Assembly: GCF_018449635.1 (NCBI RefSeq)
Contig: NZ_JAAVUV010000001.1
Coordinates: forward strand, 186,001 to 250,000
From: Caballeronia sp. dw_276
GTDB lineage: Bacteria; Pseudomonadota; Gammaproteobacteria; Burkholderiales; Burkholderiaceae
Length of the DNA: 64,000 bases
Reading direction: 5' to 3'
The notes under the pieces are model-generated. The model worked only from the letters and a program-made list of their open reading frames with translations, was not told where the DNA came from and made no database searches. Made by a program: the position numbers and the translations under genes. This document shows, in pieces, positions 1-8,866 of the stretch (positions are counted from its first letter, which is position 1; the number at the start of each line of letters is the position of its first letter).

Positions 1-1082
1 AAACGCATGACGTGAAGAGCTTTTTCTTTCGCGCGCCCAGTGAACGCACGTTTGTTTTCGAACCGGGCCAGTTCATTACGCTCGAACTGGAGATAGACGG
101 CGAGTCGATCAATCGCTGCTACACCATCTCTTCACCGCCGACGCGGCCGCATACCATCTCTATTACGGTTAAGCGCGTACCGGGTGGAAAGGTTTCGAAC
201 TGGCTCCACGATAACCTGCAGACCGGCGGCAAGGTTCGCGTGCTGGGTCCCGCAGGAGAGTTCACGTGCGCGCGTCATCCTGCGCGCAGGTTTCTGTTTT
301 TATCGGCGGGATCGGGTGTCACACCCTTGATGTCGATGAGTCGCGCACATCACGAATTGGGCGAGGATCGCGACATCGTGTTCGTGCATAGCGCGCGAAC
401 GCCGGACGACATCATCTTCGCTCGCGAGCTTGACCTGATCGCGGCGAACCAGTCGAATTTCCGTACCGCGTTTGTATGCGAACGGGTTGGCGCGAGAACG
501 AACTGGCCGGGCGTGACCGGTTTTCTTACGCTGCCCTTGCTCGAGCTAATCGCGCCGGATTACATGGAGCGCGAAATCTTCACGTGCGGCCCCGCGCCGT
601 ATATGAAAGCCGTGCGCGATCTTCTTGCGGAAGGCGGTTTCGATACCATGCATTATCACGAGGAAAGCTTTTCCTTCGAGACGATCGTCGAACTTGCAGC
701 CGAACTCACGACAGCTCATGTCGCCGATGCGTTGCATTCGGCCGAGACGTTCGTTCAAGCGCGTGAAACCGCGGTCGGCTTTGCACCAGCGCCCGAGCCC
801 GCTGTAGCGCCCGTGGAAACCACATTCAAGGTCAGCTTCGCCAAGAGCAATCGCGAGATTGAATGCGGCAGCGGACAACACGTTCTGGATGCCGCCAAGA
901 AATCCGGTGTGCGATTGCCCGCCTCATGCACGCAAGGCATGTGCGGCACGTGCAAGGTCAAATTGATTTCCGGTGAAGTGCAGATGAAGCACAACGGCGG
1001 CATTCGTCAGCGGGAGATCGATCAGGGCATGGTGCTTTTGTGCTGCAGCAAGCCTTTGAGCGATCTTGTCGTAGACAAGTAA
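1..1082 (+). CDS. gbcB: Glycine betaine monooxygenase reductase subunit (partial, 5' end outside window)
   Basis: Reductase that passes electrons from NAD(P)H through FAD and a 2Fe-2S centre to the Rieske oxygenase GbcA, which demethylates glycine betaine to dimethylglycine. The reading frame is open from base 3 to the stop at 1082, so about 359 residues are visible and only a few N-terminal ones are missing. A GTG at base 12 is internal and not the start. Visible motifs are the FAD-binding RCYTISS, the NAD-binding GSGVTPLMSM, and a C-terminal plant-type ferredoxin domain with C-x4-C-x2-C (SCTQGMCGTCK) plus a distal Cys pair (LLCCSK). The order FAD, NAD, ferredoxin matches this family. A betaine-type binding protein and purU downstream fit the betaine role. 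The general class is certain; the substrate rests on context and similarity. Confidence 0.85.
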   Translation, partial: THDVKSFFFRAPSERTFVFEPGQFITLELEIDGESINRCYTISSPPTRPHTISITVKRVPGGKVSNWLHDNLQTGGKVRVLGPAGEFTCARHPARRFLFLSAGSGVTPLMSMSRAHHELGEDRDIVFVHSARTPDDIIFARELDLIAANQSNFRTAFVCERVGARTNWPGVTGFLTLPLLELIAPDYMEREIFTCGPAPYMKAVRDLLAEGGFDTMHYHEESFSFETIVELAAELTTAHVADALHSAETFVQARETAVGFAPAPEPAVAPVETTFKVSFAKSNREIECGSGQHVLDAAKKSGVRLPASCTQGMCGTCKVKLISGEVQMKHNGGIRQREIDQGMVLLCCSKPLSDLVVDK

Positions 1083-1224
1083 GGGTATTCATCAAGACCG
1101 GCGACGCACCGGGATAAAACGAGGTCGCATCCGGACAACTGGATGTCGAAAAAAAACCAGTCGGCGTATTTCTGGCAAGCGATTCTAAAGCCTCAATAGT
1201 TTGTACCGCGAAGGGGAGAAGACA

Positions 1225-2085
1225 ATGAAACTGATCAAGAAACTGTTTGTTTTGAGCGCGATGAGCGCAGCGTTGGCTGCGGCCAGCGTGTCCGCCATCG
1301 CCGCCGATGCGAAACCGACCATCAAGATCGGTTACGTGGAAGGCTGGGATGACAGTGTGGCGACATCGAATGTCGCTGCGCAGATCATCGAGAAGAAGCT
1401 CGGTTACCCCGTACAGCTCGTGCCTGTGGCAGCGGGCGTGATGTGGCAGGGCGTGGCGCGCGGCGACCTCGATGCCACCTTGTCGGCTTGGTTGCCGGTC
1501 ACGCATGGCGCGTATTGGGACAACTTCAAGTCTAAGGTCGTCGACCTCGGCGCGAACTTTCCCGACGCCAAGATCGGCTTGATCGTGCCGGAAGATGCGC
1601 CGGTCACGAGCCTCACGGATCTCGAAGCGAAGAAGGCCGATTTCGGCGGACGGATCGTGGGTATCGATGCAGGCGCCGGCGTGATGTCGAAGACTAGCGA
1701 GGCGATCAAGGCCTATAACCTCGACTACACTTTGATGCCGAGTTCGGGCAGCGCGATGACGGCGGAGCTGGCTCGTGCAGAGAACGCAAAGAAGCCGATC
1801 ATTGTGACGGGCTGGAAGCCGCACTGGATGTTCGCGAAGTACAAGCTCAAGTTCCTGGACGATCCGAAGAAGGTGTTCGGTGAAGCCGAGCACGTGGATA
1901 GTGTGGTGAATCCCGGACTTGAAACGAAGGCGCCGACGGTTGTCGCGTTCCTTAAAAAGTTCCAGTGGAAACCGGGCGAGATCGACAGCGTCATGCTCGC
2001 AACGACGAACGGCGCAAAGCCGGCCGCCGCAGCGGATGCGTGGGTGAATGCACATGCGGACCGCGTGTCGAGCTGGACGAAGTAG
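1225..2085 (+). CDS. Glycine betaine/choline ABC transporter substrate-binding protein (OpuAC family)
   Basis: Periplasmic binding protein of the glycine betaine type, 286 residues. An in-frame TTG lies at 1201, but the ATG at 1225 follows a good Shine-Dalgarno (AAGGGGAG) and begins a clear signal peptide (MKLIKKLFVLSAMSAALAAA, cleavage near SAIA-AD). The mature protein starts with the family hallmark IKIGYVEGWDD. It keeps the aromatic residues that cage the trimethylammonium group (SAWLPVTHGAYW, VTGWKPHWMF). It sits 142 bp downstream of gbcB on the same strand, and a strong terminator follows it. No permease or ATPase gene is adjacent, so it probably uses a transporter core encoded elsewhere, as CaiX/BetX/CbcX do in Pseudomonas. 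The exact ligand is not decided by the sequence. Confidence 0.85.
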   Translation: MKLIKKLFVLSAMSAALAAASVSAIAADAKPTIKIGYVEGWDDSVATSNVAAQIIEKKLGYPVQLVPVAAGVMWQGVARGDLDATLSAWLPVTHGAYWDNFKSKVVDLGANFPDAKIGLIVPEDAPVTSLTDLEAKKADFGGRIVGIDAGAGVMSKTSEAIKAYNLDYTLMPSSGSAMTAELARAENAKKPIIVTGWKPHWMFAKYKLKFLDDPKKVFGEAEHVDSVVNPGLETKAPTVVAFLKKFQWKPGEIDSVMLATTNGAKPAAAADAWVNAHADRVSSWTK

Positions 2086-2114
2086 ATTGTTGTCGAAGCT
2101 AGTGCTGTTACGAG

Positions 2115-2146
2115 AACGCCGCTTGAATCAAGCGGCGTTTTTTTTT
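2115..2146 (+). terminator. Rho-independent terminator after the binding-protein gene
   Basis: Stem ACGCCGCTT (2116-2124) pairs with AAGCGGCGT (2130-2138) around a 5-nt loop and is followed by an uninterrupted T run to 2146. It lies 30 bp after the stop at 2085 and closes the gbcB/binding-protein unit. Confidence 0.9.
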
Positions 2147-2323
2147 GGTGCGCGCAAGTTCGCGCGCTGGCCAGGATCAAGGGCGCTGATGGACGCCACA
2201 GCACCCCGCTGAGAAGCCAGTAGTCCTGGCGGCAGAATACCGCGATTTATTCAACACGATTCGACGTTGTTAAAAAAGCGCTCTGACGCGATGTTTCAGG
2301 TGCCCCAGCGCTTGTGCAAGCTG

Positions 2324-4000
2324 CTACGTTGCATCGGCGTCGGCATCCACGTTCGAACGAGGCCGGGGATGGGCGTATTGAATATCGGTCAAATCCGTGG
2401 TCCTGCGCCCGCTCGGCAGGTGCAGCGTGGCGAAGAAAAACAGTAGTGTCATCACCGCCATCGACCAGAGACCTGCGCGGCTGACATGCGCGCGTGTTTG
2501 CTGATAGTACTTCGTGAGCGCGGAGAGATCGGCCTGTTGTACGCCGGCATCCACGATCAGCGCCTTGAACTGAAGGTCGTTGAGATACGGAATGACCGGC
2601 AAGCTCCGCACGGCACTGAGCGTCCGGGGGTTCAGGCCGGCATCTTCGGCGACCAGAAGTTTCATCCCATAGGTGATCGCGGTCAGCATCACCATGCTGA
2701 CCAATGCCACGCCGAGCGCCTGGCCGATATCCCGCGCGGCCGCCTGCACGCCTCCGGACTGCTGCGCGTCGCGTGCGGATAATGCGTTGGTAACCAGGGA
2801 CGGCGCATTGGCCGCAATCGTTCCCATGCTTGCGCCGATCAGGCACAGCCCGAGCGTGACGACAGGCGTGTTGAGTTCGAGTGTGTTGATACCCGCCGCC
2901 GTGACCAGGGCGCCCACCAGTCCTAATAACAACCCCGTGCGGCATTGGCGTTGCTGGTTGCGTTGCTTGATGACAAGCGGCAGGCCCAGCGAGCATGCCG
3001 CGAGGCAAATGGCAAACGGCAAGATCAGAAGTCCCGTGTGGACCGCGTCCTGTCCGGCCACGACCTGACCGAAACTGACCACGACAAAGATGCCCGAGCT
3101 GTAGGCAAAAAAGATATACGCGGTCAGATAGAGCCCGCCGCGCACGTTGGCGGTCTGTATGAACGTTCTGGGAATCAGCGCGCTTCCGATCCGGGCGTCG
3201 CGATAAATCTCCCAGCGCAGCATCAACGCCAGCACCACTAGACCCGCCGCCACAAGGAAAGGTGCCGGGCTCAGGCCGATCACCGTGAAGGGCGGGTTGA
3301 AAGGTGCGAACAGTCCCCACGAGGAAACGCGCAACAGTCCGAATACGGTCATGAACAGGCCGGCTGTGGAGAGCACGAAGCCCGGGATGTCAAAGCGGAT
3401 GCCGCGTTCCCGGGCAGTCGATGTGGGAATGAGCGTTGAACAGGCAAGTATCAGGATGGCGAACGCGCCCATTACGCCGAACGCCGACCTCCAGCCGAGA
3501 TGTTCCAGTAGCAGACCACACGCAATGGGTCCCGATGCGAACGAGATACCGCTCGCGGCCCCCAGTGCGCCGAAAGCCACCGCACGGTCGTGGCCTGAAT
3601 AGATGCCGGTGATGAGGCCGAACACGGCGGGAATCATGAAGCTTCCGCCAATACCCGCAAGGGCGCGGGCGGCGAATATGAAGAAATTCATCGACGGGGA
3701 CAGGCCGGCGCAGACTTCAGCTGCGAGATAGATGATGCATCCTAGCTGGAAAATGCGCCGCCATCCTACGACGATCCCAAGCATGCCGCCGGCCACCATG
3801 AAGCTGCCCGCGACGAGCGGATACATGGTGTTGGCTTCGCTGACCTGACTCATCGATGCACCCAGACTGCGTATCAACGCACCGGTCGCGATGCTGAGCG
3901 TTACGTTGTCAGCCGAAGCCAGGAACTGCGCCATGCATAGAATGCACAGCGGCAACCACCGCATTGCCCGTGCGACTCTATTCTTGTTCTTTTCCGGCAT
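2324..4000 (-). CDS. MFS transporter, 14-TM-like (tandem paralogue 1)
   Basis: Inner-membrane major facilitator, 558 residues, with hydrophobic segments from residue ~12 to ~500. The length fits the 14-TM DHA2-like branch. The first helix region reads LCMAQFLASADNVTLSIATGALI, where the neighbouring paralogue has the same layout (STSGDNATLSIATGALI). The two also share GWRR/GWKK in loop 2-3, GIGGSFMIP, SSWGLF, LSPAPFLV and RDAQQSGGVQA, so they are clearly a tandem duplication. The start ATG at 4000 is preceded by AGGA. It is the last gene of an apparent operon amidohydrolase - MFS - MFS; the gap to the upstream MFS gene is 20 bp. Substrate unknown. Whether the two copies act separately or as a pair cannot be told here. 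Confidence 0.85.
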   Translation of the reverse strand: MPEKNKNRVARAMRWLPLCILCMAQFLASADNVTLSIATGALIRSLGASMSQVSEANTMYPLVAGSFMVAGGMLGIVVGWRRIFQLGCIIYLAAEVCAGLSPSMNFFIFAARALAGIGGSFMIPAVFGLITGIYSGHDRAVAFGALGAASGISFASGPIACGLLLEHLGWRSAFGVMGAFAILILACSTLIPTSTARERGIRFDIPGFVLSTAGLFMTVFGLLRVSSWGLFAPFNPPFTVIGLSPAPFLVAAGLVVLALMLRWEIYRDARIGSALIPRTFIQTANVRGGLYLTAYIFFAYSSGIFVVVSFGQVVAGQDAVHTGLLILPFAICLAACSLGLPLVIKQRNQQRQCRTGLLLGLVGALVTAAGINTLELNTPVVTLGLCLIGASMGTIAANAPSLVTNALSARDAQQSGGVQAAARDIGQALGVALVSMVMLTAITYGMKLLVAEDAGLNPRTLSAVRSLPVIPYLNDLQFKALIVDAGVQQADLSALTKYYQQTRAHVSRAGLWSMAVMTLLFFFATLHLPSGRRTTDLTDIQYAHPRPRSNVDADADAT

Positions 4001-4020
4001 GCTTGGTCATCCTGATTAAA

Positions 4021-5715
4021 TCAAACGCTTGGCGTGGTGTCCGCCAGTTTTTCGAGCAGGTCGGCGTCCTTGGCGCGCGTGACCTGTGTCGAGGTCGGAA
4101 GGTTGCGCGTCCCGAACAGGAACAGCAACGTCATCAGCGCGGTCGCGATCATGCCGGCGCGGGTGGCGTCCAGGCGGGCATGCTTGTAGACATCGGTGAG
4201 GACCGGCATGTCGGCCTGGTCGATACCATGGTCGAGCATCAGCTCGGAGAACTTGCCGTCGCTGAGATAGGGAATCACTGCAATCGCCGACACCTTGCCG
4301 CGAGTGGCATCGCTTAGCCGTGCGTCGCCGTGCGCGGTGCTTTGCACGCTCATGGTGATTGCGGTCAGCATGACCATCCCGCAGACCGCAACGCCGATCG
4401 CCTGGCCGACATTGCGGGAGGTCGCCTGGACGCCGCCCGACTGCTGCGCGTCGCGCGGTGGCAGCGCGCTGGTCACGCAATAGCTTGAGTACGCGGATAT
4501 GATCCCCATGCTGATGCCGATCAGGCACATGCCGAATGGGACAACGGCGCTGTAGCTCGACAAGTCGAAGCCCAGGATGCATGCGATCGAACCGACCGCA
4601 CCGATCACCAGCGCAGCCTGGCACATCCGTTTTGGGTTCGCGTTTTTATATATCACGGGTAATCCCAGCGAGAACACCACCACGCCAAGTGCGAACGGCA
4701 GGATCATCAGGCCCGTCTGGATTGCGGTCAGTCCGGCGACGACCTGGACGAAGCTGACGGTCACAAAGATGCCCGAGCCATAGGCGAGGAAGATGAACGC
4801 GGTCAGGTAGAGGCCGTTGCGGACCTGGGGCGTGCCGATGAACGACATCGGGATCAGTGCGCTCCCGGTAGTCGCCTCGCGGTGGCGTTCCCACTTCAGC
4901 ATCAACGCCAGGACCACAATGCCGAACAACACAAGGAAGGGCGCCGGACTCAGCCCGAGCACGGTGAACGGCGGAGAGAACGGTGTGAACAGCCCCCAGC
5001 TCGACACCTTGAGAAAGCCGAGGATCACGCTGAACAGGCCGATCACGGTGAGCAGCACGCCGGGCAAGTCGAACACGACCTTGCGCGCGGGCTTGGGCGG
5101 CGTGGGCACGATGAACGAGCCGAGAAATATCACGACGCACAGGCAAGCGATTGCGCCGAATGCGTAGCGCCAGCCCAGGTGGTCCACGAGCAAGCCGCAG
5201 ATGATCGGGCCGGCGGCAAACGACACGCCGCTCGCGGCGCCTATGGCGCCGAACGCGACGGCCTGCTCACGCCCGCGGTAGTTACTCGCAATCAGTCCGA
5301 GCACCGAAGGGATCATGAAGCTGCCGCCGATGCCTGAGAGCAGCCGCGCGCCGTAAGTGAACACTTCCATGTTCGGCGAGAAAAACGCGGTGATCTCGGC
5401 GCAGAACAGTAGCGCACAGCCGACGCGAAAGGTCTTCTTCCAGCCAACGATGAGACCGACCATTCCGGCGGCCACCATGAGCGAACCCGCCGCAAGCGAA
5501 TACATGGCGTTGGCAATGCTCACCAGGTCCATCGGTGCGTTAAGGTCCTTGATCAGGGCCCCTGTCGCGATGCTGAGGGTGGCGTTGTCGCCCGAAGTGG
5601 AAAGCTGAGCCAGGCACAGGACCAGGAGCGGCAGCCATTTCCCGAGGCCGGAAGCGGTCGAATCCGGCTGTGGGGAGTCGAATGCGGGTGCTGGGCCGTT
5701 TGTGCGCGAAGACAT
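4021..5715 (-). CDS. MFS transporter, 14-TM-like (tandem paralogue 2)
   Basis: Inner-membrane major facilitator of 564 residues, closely related to the next gene downstream. The frame can be extended upstream to 5853, but that extension overlaps the amidohydrolase gene and lacks hydrophobic sequence. The ATG at 5715 (MSSRTNG) has GAAGG ten bases before it and leaves a 92-bp gap, so I prefer it. It keeps the paralogue pair's signature STSGDNATLSIATGALI in helix 1 and GIGGSFMIPSVLG in helix 4-5. The tail after the last helix is short and charged. Likely co-transcribed with the amidohydrolase, which suggests import or export of that enzyme's substrate or product. Substrate unknown. Confidence 0.85.
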   Translation of the reverse strand: MSSRTNGPAPAFDSPQPDSTASGLGKWLPLLVLCLAQLSTSGDNATLSIATGALIKDLNAPMDLVSIANAMYSLAAGSLMVAAGMVGLIVGWKKTFRVGCALLFCAEITAFFSPNMEVFTYGARLLSGIGGSFMIPSVLGLIASNYRGREQAVAFGAIGAASGVSFAAGPIICGLLVDHLGWRYAFGAIACLCVVIFLGSFIVPTPPKPARKVVFDLPGVLLTVIGLFSVILGFLKVSSWGLFTPFSPPFTVLGLSPAPFLVLFGIVVLALMLKWERHREATTGSALIPMSFIGTPQVRNGLYLTAFIFLAYGSGIFVTVSFVQVVAGLTAIQTGLMILPFALGVVVFSLGLPVIYKNANPKRMCQAALVIGAVGSIACILGFDLSSYSAVVPFGMCLIGISMGIISAYSSYCVTSALPPRDAQQSGGVQATSRNVGQAIGVAVCGMVMLTAITMSVQSTAHGDARLSDATRGKVSAIAVIPYLSDGKFSELMLDHGIDQADMPVLTDVYKHARLDATRAGMIATALMTLLFLFGTRNLPTSTQVTRAKDADLLEKLADTTPSV

Positions 5716-5807
5716 AGATTGAGTACCTTCAATGACGTTGACAAAATGCGGCGCGAGTTTCGTCATCGCCTGCGCACGATGCGCGGGCGATGGGACGCGT
5801 GGATGAG

Positions 5808-7457
5808 TCAGGCAGGAATTTTCTGCACGCGTCCGCCCAGCACGGTGCCCCACACCGGAATGTCCTTGAGGCGCACAGGGTCGACTTCGAGCGGGTCTTC
5901 TTCGACGATCGTAAAGTCAGCCAGCTTGCCGCATTCGATACTGCCGATCAGGTGGTCCACTTTCATGGTGTAGGCGGCGCCGAGCGTCATGGCGTGCAGC
6001 GCGTCCCTGACTGAAATACGCTCTGTTTCGCCAAGCACGCGGCCAGATGCGGTCAGGCGGTTGACTGCGCACCAGCCCGTGAACAGCGGATTGATCGGCG
6101 TGATGCCGCAATCGCTGTGGAACGCGAAGGGAATGCCGTGACGTACTGCACTGCCGCACGCGTTCATGCGGTTCGCGCGTTCGGGGCCCATGGTCTTCGC
6201 GTAGTGCTGGTCGCCCCAGTAATAAATATGGTTGCTGAAAAAATTCACGACCATGCCAAGCGCTTTGATGCGCTTGAACTGATCTTCTCGCAGCATCTGG
6301 GCGTGTTGCATTCCGGCGCGATGGTCAACGGCCGGAATCCGGTTCAACGCTTTCTGGACAGCGTTGATAAAGGCCTCTGACGCTTCGTCACCGTTGCAAT
6401 GACAATGCACCTGATAACCGCGCCGCATGATTTCGTAGACTTGCTCGTCTACCTGTTCCGGCGTCGCGTTCCATGCGCCGTTATGGCCGTCCTGGAAGTA
6501 GTAGGGCGCGAGCATGCGAGCGGAGCCGCCCTGGATCGAACCGTCCAGAAAGATTTTCATGGAACCAAAGATCAGCTTGTCGTGACCGCGTGTCATGATT
6601 TCCGGTGCGAACTCGACGGCTTCCACGAACGGCTTCCTGACAAACGGTGGCCCATAACTCACCAGCAGGCGGATAGGGAATTCGGATTCGCGTGTGGCGC
6701 GCAAGTAGTTCGCTTCGAGTTCGGGATTCGCGAAATCGGTAAGCCCCATGTCGGCAGCCGATGTGCAGCCCGCGCGAAAGGCTTCCTGTCCGAAGTTGCG
6801 GATCGCCTTTTCAGTGGTCAGTGCGTCCCAGAATCCATATTTATCCAGGATGGGACCCATGGCGGCGAATTCGACCAGTTCGCCATGCAGGCTGCCGTCA
6901 TCGTTGCGGACGACGCCTTCAACGGTGGATTGTTCAGTGATGCCGCAATCATGCAGTGCCGCGGTGTTGGCGCCCATCAAGTGGATGCTCATGTGAATGA
7001 CCGCGACCGGCCGCGTCGTCGATACACGGTCCAGTTGCGCACGTCCAAGTTTTTCCGAGCCGAAATAAATCGGGTCGACGCCCCACGCAATCAAGGGTGC
7101 GTCGGGATCTGTCATGGTTCGCTCGACGGCTTGCAGCGCGGCGACCACTTCATCGAATGACCGGCAACCCTTCCACACTTTGCCCGTATAGTCGGGACGA
7201 TCGTAGTAGCCCACATAGGTGAACTGCCACATGCCGCCACCTGTGGAGTGCGAGTGCGCTTCGACCAGGCCCGGCAAAATGATCTTGTCGGCAAAGGTGT
7301 GGTCCACGACGTGTTTGCCGAACCCCTGCAGTTCTTCGAGTGTACCGACACCCAGTATTTTGTCGCCGCGGACGGCGACGTGAGTGGCCACGGGTTGCGA
7401 CGGGCACATGGTGATGATCTTGCGGGCGGAAAAGATGGTGGTTTGGCTATGTGTCAT
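5808..7457 (-). CDS. Amidohydrolase family 3 protein (YtcJ-like)
   Basis: Metal-dependent amidohydrolase-superfamily enzyme, 549 residues from the ATG at 7457 (MTHSQTTIFSARKI). The frame is open upstream to 7637, but that part looks non-coding and the N-terminal beta-sandwich of the family begins at the chosen Met; there is no convincing Shine-Dalgarno. Metal/active-site elements are visible: HSH in LVEAHSHSTGG, the mid-barrel FLDGSIQGG, HCHCNGDEA and FHSDCGITP. The C-terminal part (GSIECGKLADFTIVEEDPL) is the usual return strand. It heads an operon with two MFS genes, next to purU and betaine genes. The substrate is unknown; a cyclic amide or N-acyl/N-formyl compound would be typical of the fold, but nothing here decides it. 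Confidence 0.8.
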   Translation of the reverse strand: MTHSQTTIFSARKIITMCPSQPVATHVAVRGDKILGVGTLEELQGFGKHVVDHTFADKIILPGLVEAHSHSTGGGMWQFTYVGYYDRPDYTGKVWKGCRSFDEVVAALQAVERTMTDPDAPLIAWGVDPIYFGSEKLGRAQLDRVSTTRPVAVIHMSIHLMGANTAALHDCGITEQSTVEGVVRNDDGSLHGELVEFAAMGPILDKYGFWDALTTEKAIRNFGQEAFRAGCTSAADMGLTDFANPELEANYLRATRESEFPIRLLVSYGPPFVRKPFVEAVEFAPEIMTRGHDKLIFGSMKIFLDGSIQGGSARMLAPYYFQDGHNGAWNATPEQVDEQVYEIMRRGYQVHCHCNGDEASEAFINAVQKALNRIPAVDHRAGMQHAQMLREDQFKRIKALGMVVNFFSNHIYYWGDQHYAKTMGPERANRMNACGSAVRHGIPFAFHSDCGITPINPLFTGWCAVNRLTASGRVLGETERISVRDALHAMTLGAAYTMKVDHLIGSIECGKLADFTIVEEDPLEVDPVRLKDIPVWGTVLGGRVQKIPA

Positions 7458-7864
7458 CACGAAAAGTTTTATCGTTGCGTGGATGAAGAGATGTGCCGCT
7501 TCAGGCGAGCAGGCCCCGGTCGGATGGCGCGCTGCTGCATCGCCATGAACGAACGCTTGAATACAGTCGGAGTCCGAAACAATTTGCCCGGAAACATATG
7601 TTTGTTCAATTACGCGATCGACACGCTTGCGCGTCAAGCATCGTAAATGCTTAATCCGCCGGGAAATAGCGCTAAAACGGGAACGATGGGGCGTGGGAAT
7701 TGAAATCTTCCCGAAGCAGGGTTACTTCGGAAAAAGCGGTAGGAAATCGCAACTACGACGGGCGTTGTTGCAAAAGCGCGGCCGTGCGAGACGGTGGCTG
7801 AAGGGGACGTGGAGAAGCACGGCTATGAACGCGAGGGCGTTCGCCGTGCTCAGAATCCGGCTTA
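7458..7864. other. Intergenic region upstream of the amidohydrolase-MFS operon
   Basis: 407 bp between two minus-strand genes. I see no credible gene. It contains a 12-bp perfect palindrome AAACATATGTTT at 7592-7603, about 135 bp upstream of the amidohydrolase start, which could be an operator. Otherwise nothing recognisable. Confidence 0.4.
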
Positions 7865-8749
7865 TTACAGCACAACCGTGCGGTCACCGTTGATAAACAC
7901 GCGCCGCTCAATGAATGCCTTGACCGCCCGTGCGAGGGTGATGCATTCCACATCGCGTCCTGTTGCGAGCAAACGTTCCGGCTTGTACGAATGGTCCACG
8001 CGCTCGACTACCTGTTCGATGATCGGACCTTCATCGAGGTCATCGGTCACGAAATGCGCCGTTGCGCCAATCAGTTTCACGCCGCGCGTATGCGCCTGAT
8101 GATAAGGCTTCGCGCCCTTGAATCCGGGCAGGAATGAATGATGGATATTGATCGCGCGCGCCGCGAGTTTGCGGCTCGTCTCGCCAGACAGGATCTGCAT
8201 GTAGCGCGCGAGAATCATCAGCTCGGCGCCGGATGTCTCGAACAAATCGAGCAGGCGTGCTTCCTGTTGCGGTTTTGTGTCGGCGGTAACCGGGAGATGG
8301 TGAAACGGCAAACCATGCTGAACGGCAAGCGGTTCGAGGTCACTATGATTCGACGCGATGCCAACAATATCCATCTTCAGTTCGCCCATCCGCCAGCGGA
8401 ACAGCAGGTCGGCAAGGCAATGTTCGAGCTTCGAAACCATGATCAGTACCTTGGGCCGCGCGTTGACGTTATGGATGGCCCATGTCATCGAGAAACGCTC
8501 GGCGATGGGTGCAAATTCTTGCTGCAACGCGGCGAGCTGCAGGGATTCATCGCGATCCACGCCGTGGAAGACGCAGCGCACGAAGAAGCGCTGGCTGAGG
8601 TCGTCGTCGAAGACGGTGAGTTCATCGACGTAATAGTGATGACGATCAAGGAAGCCGACCACCGCTGCAACCTGTCCTGCGGCGCTTGGACAAGCGACCG
8701 TCAGCACGAGTTGATGAGGATGGGTGTTACTGACGGTATCGCCTGCCAT
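7865..8749 (-). CDS. purU: Formyltetrahydrofolate deformylase
   Basis: Hydrolyses 10-formyl-THF to formate and THF in the cytoplasm. 294 residues from the ATG at 8749, which has GGAG seven bases upstream; a GTG four codons earlier overlaps that Shine-Dalgarno and is less likely. Residues ~10-90 form an ACT domain (LVLTVACPSAAGQVAAVVGFL). Residues ~95-294 are the formyltransferase fold, with the catalytic Asn-His region NIHHSFLPGFKGAKPYHQA and the catalytic Asp in VTDDLDEGPII. Length fits the family. Beside betaine demethylation genes the likely job is to recycle THF loaded with C1 from demethylation rather than purine synthesis, as with the purU copies found in other betaine/sarcosine clusters. 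Confidence 0.93.
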   Translation of the reverse strand: MAGDTVSNTHPHQLVLTVACPSAAGQVAAVVGFLDRHHYYVDELTVFDDDLSQRFFVRCVFHGVDRDESLQLAALQQEFAPIAERFSMTWAIHNVNARPKVLIMVSKLEHCLADLLFRWRMGELKMDIVGIASNHSDLEPLAVQHGLPFHHLPVTADTKPQQEARLLDLFETSGAELMILARYMQILSGETSRKLAARAINIHHSFLPGFKGAKPYHQAHTRGVKLIGATAHFVTDDLDEGPIIEQVVERVDHSYKPERLLATGRDVECITLARAVKAFIERRVFINGDRTVVL

Positions 8750-8866
8750 GCGGTTCTCCACTGTGCAAAGGGCAGCGCCGCGAAGACGGCGCGTGTATTT
8801 CGCAGTAGAACAAATCGGCTATGAGCGCGGCTAGAAGCTATGCGCCGTGATGCTGGTACGGGAGCG

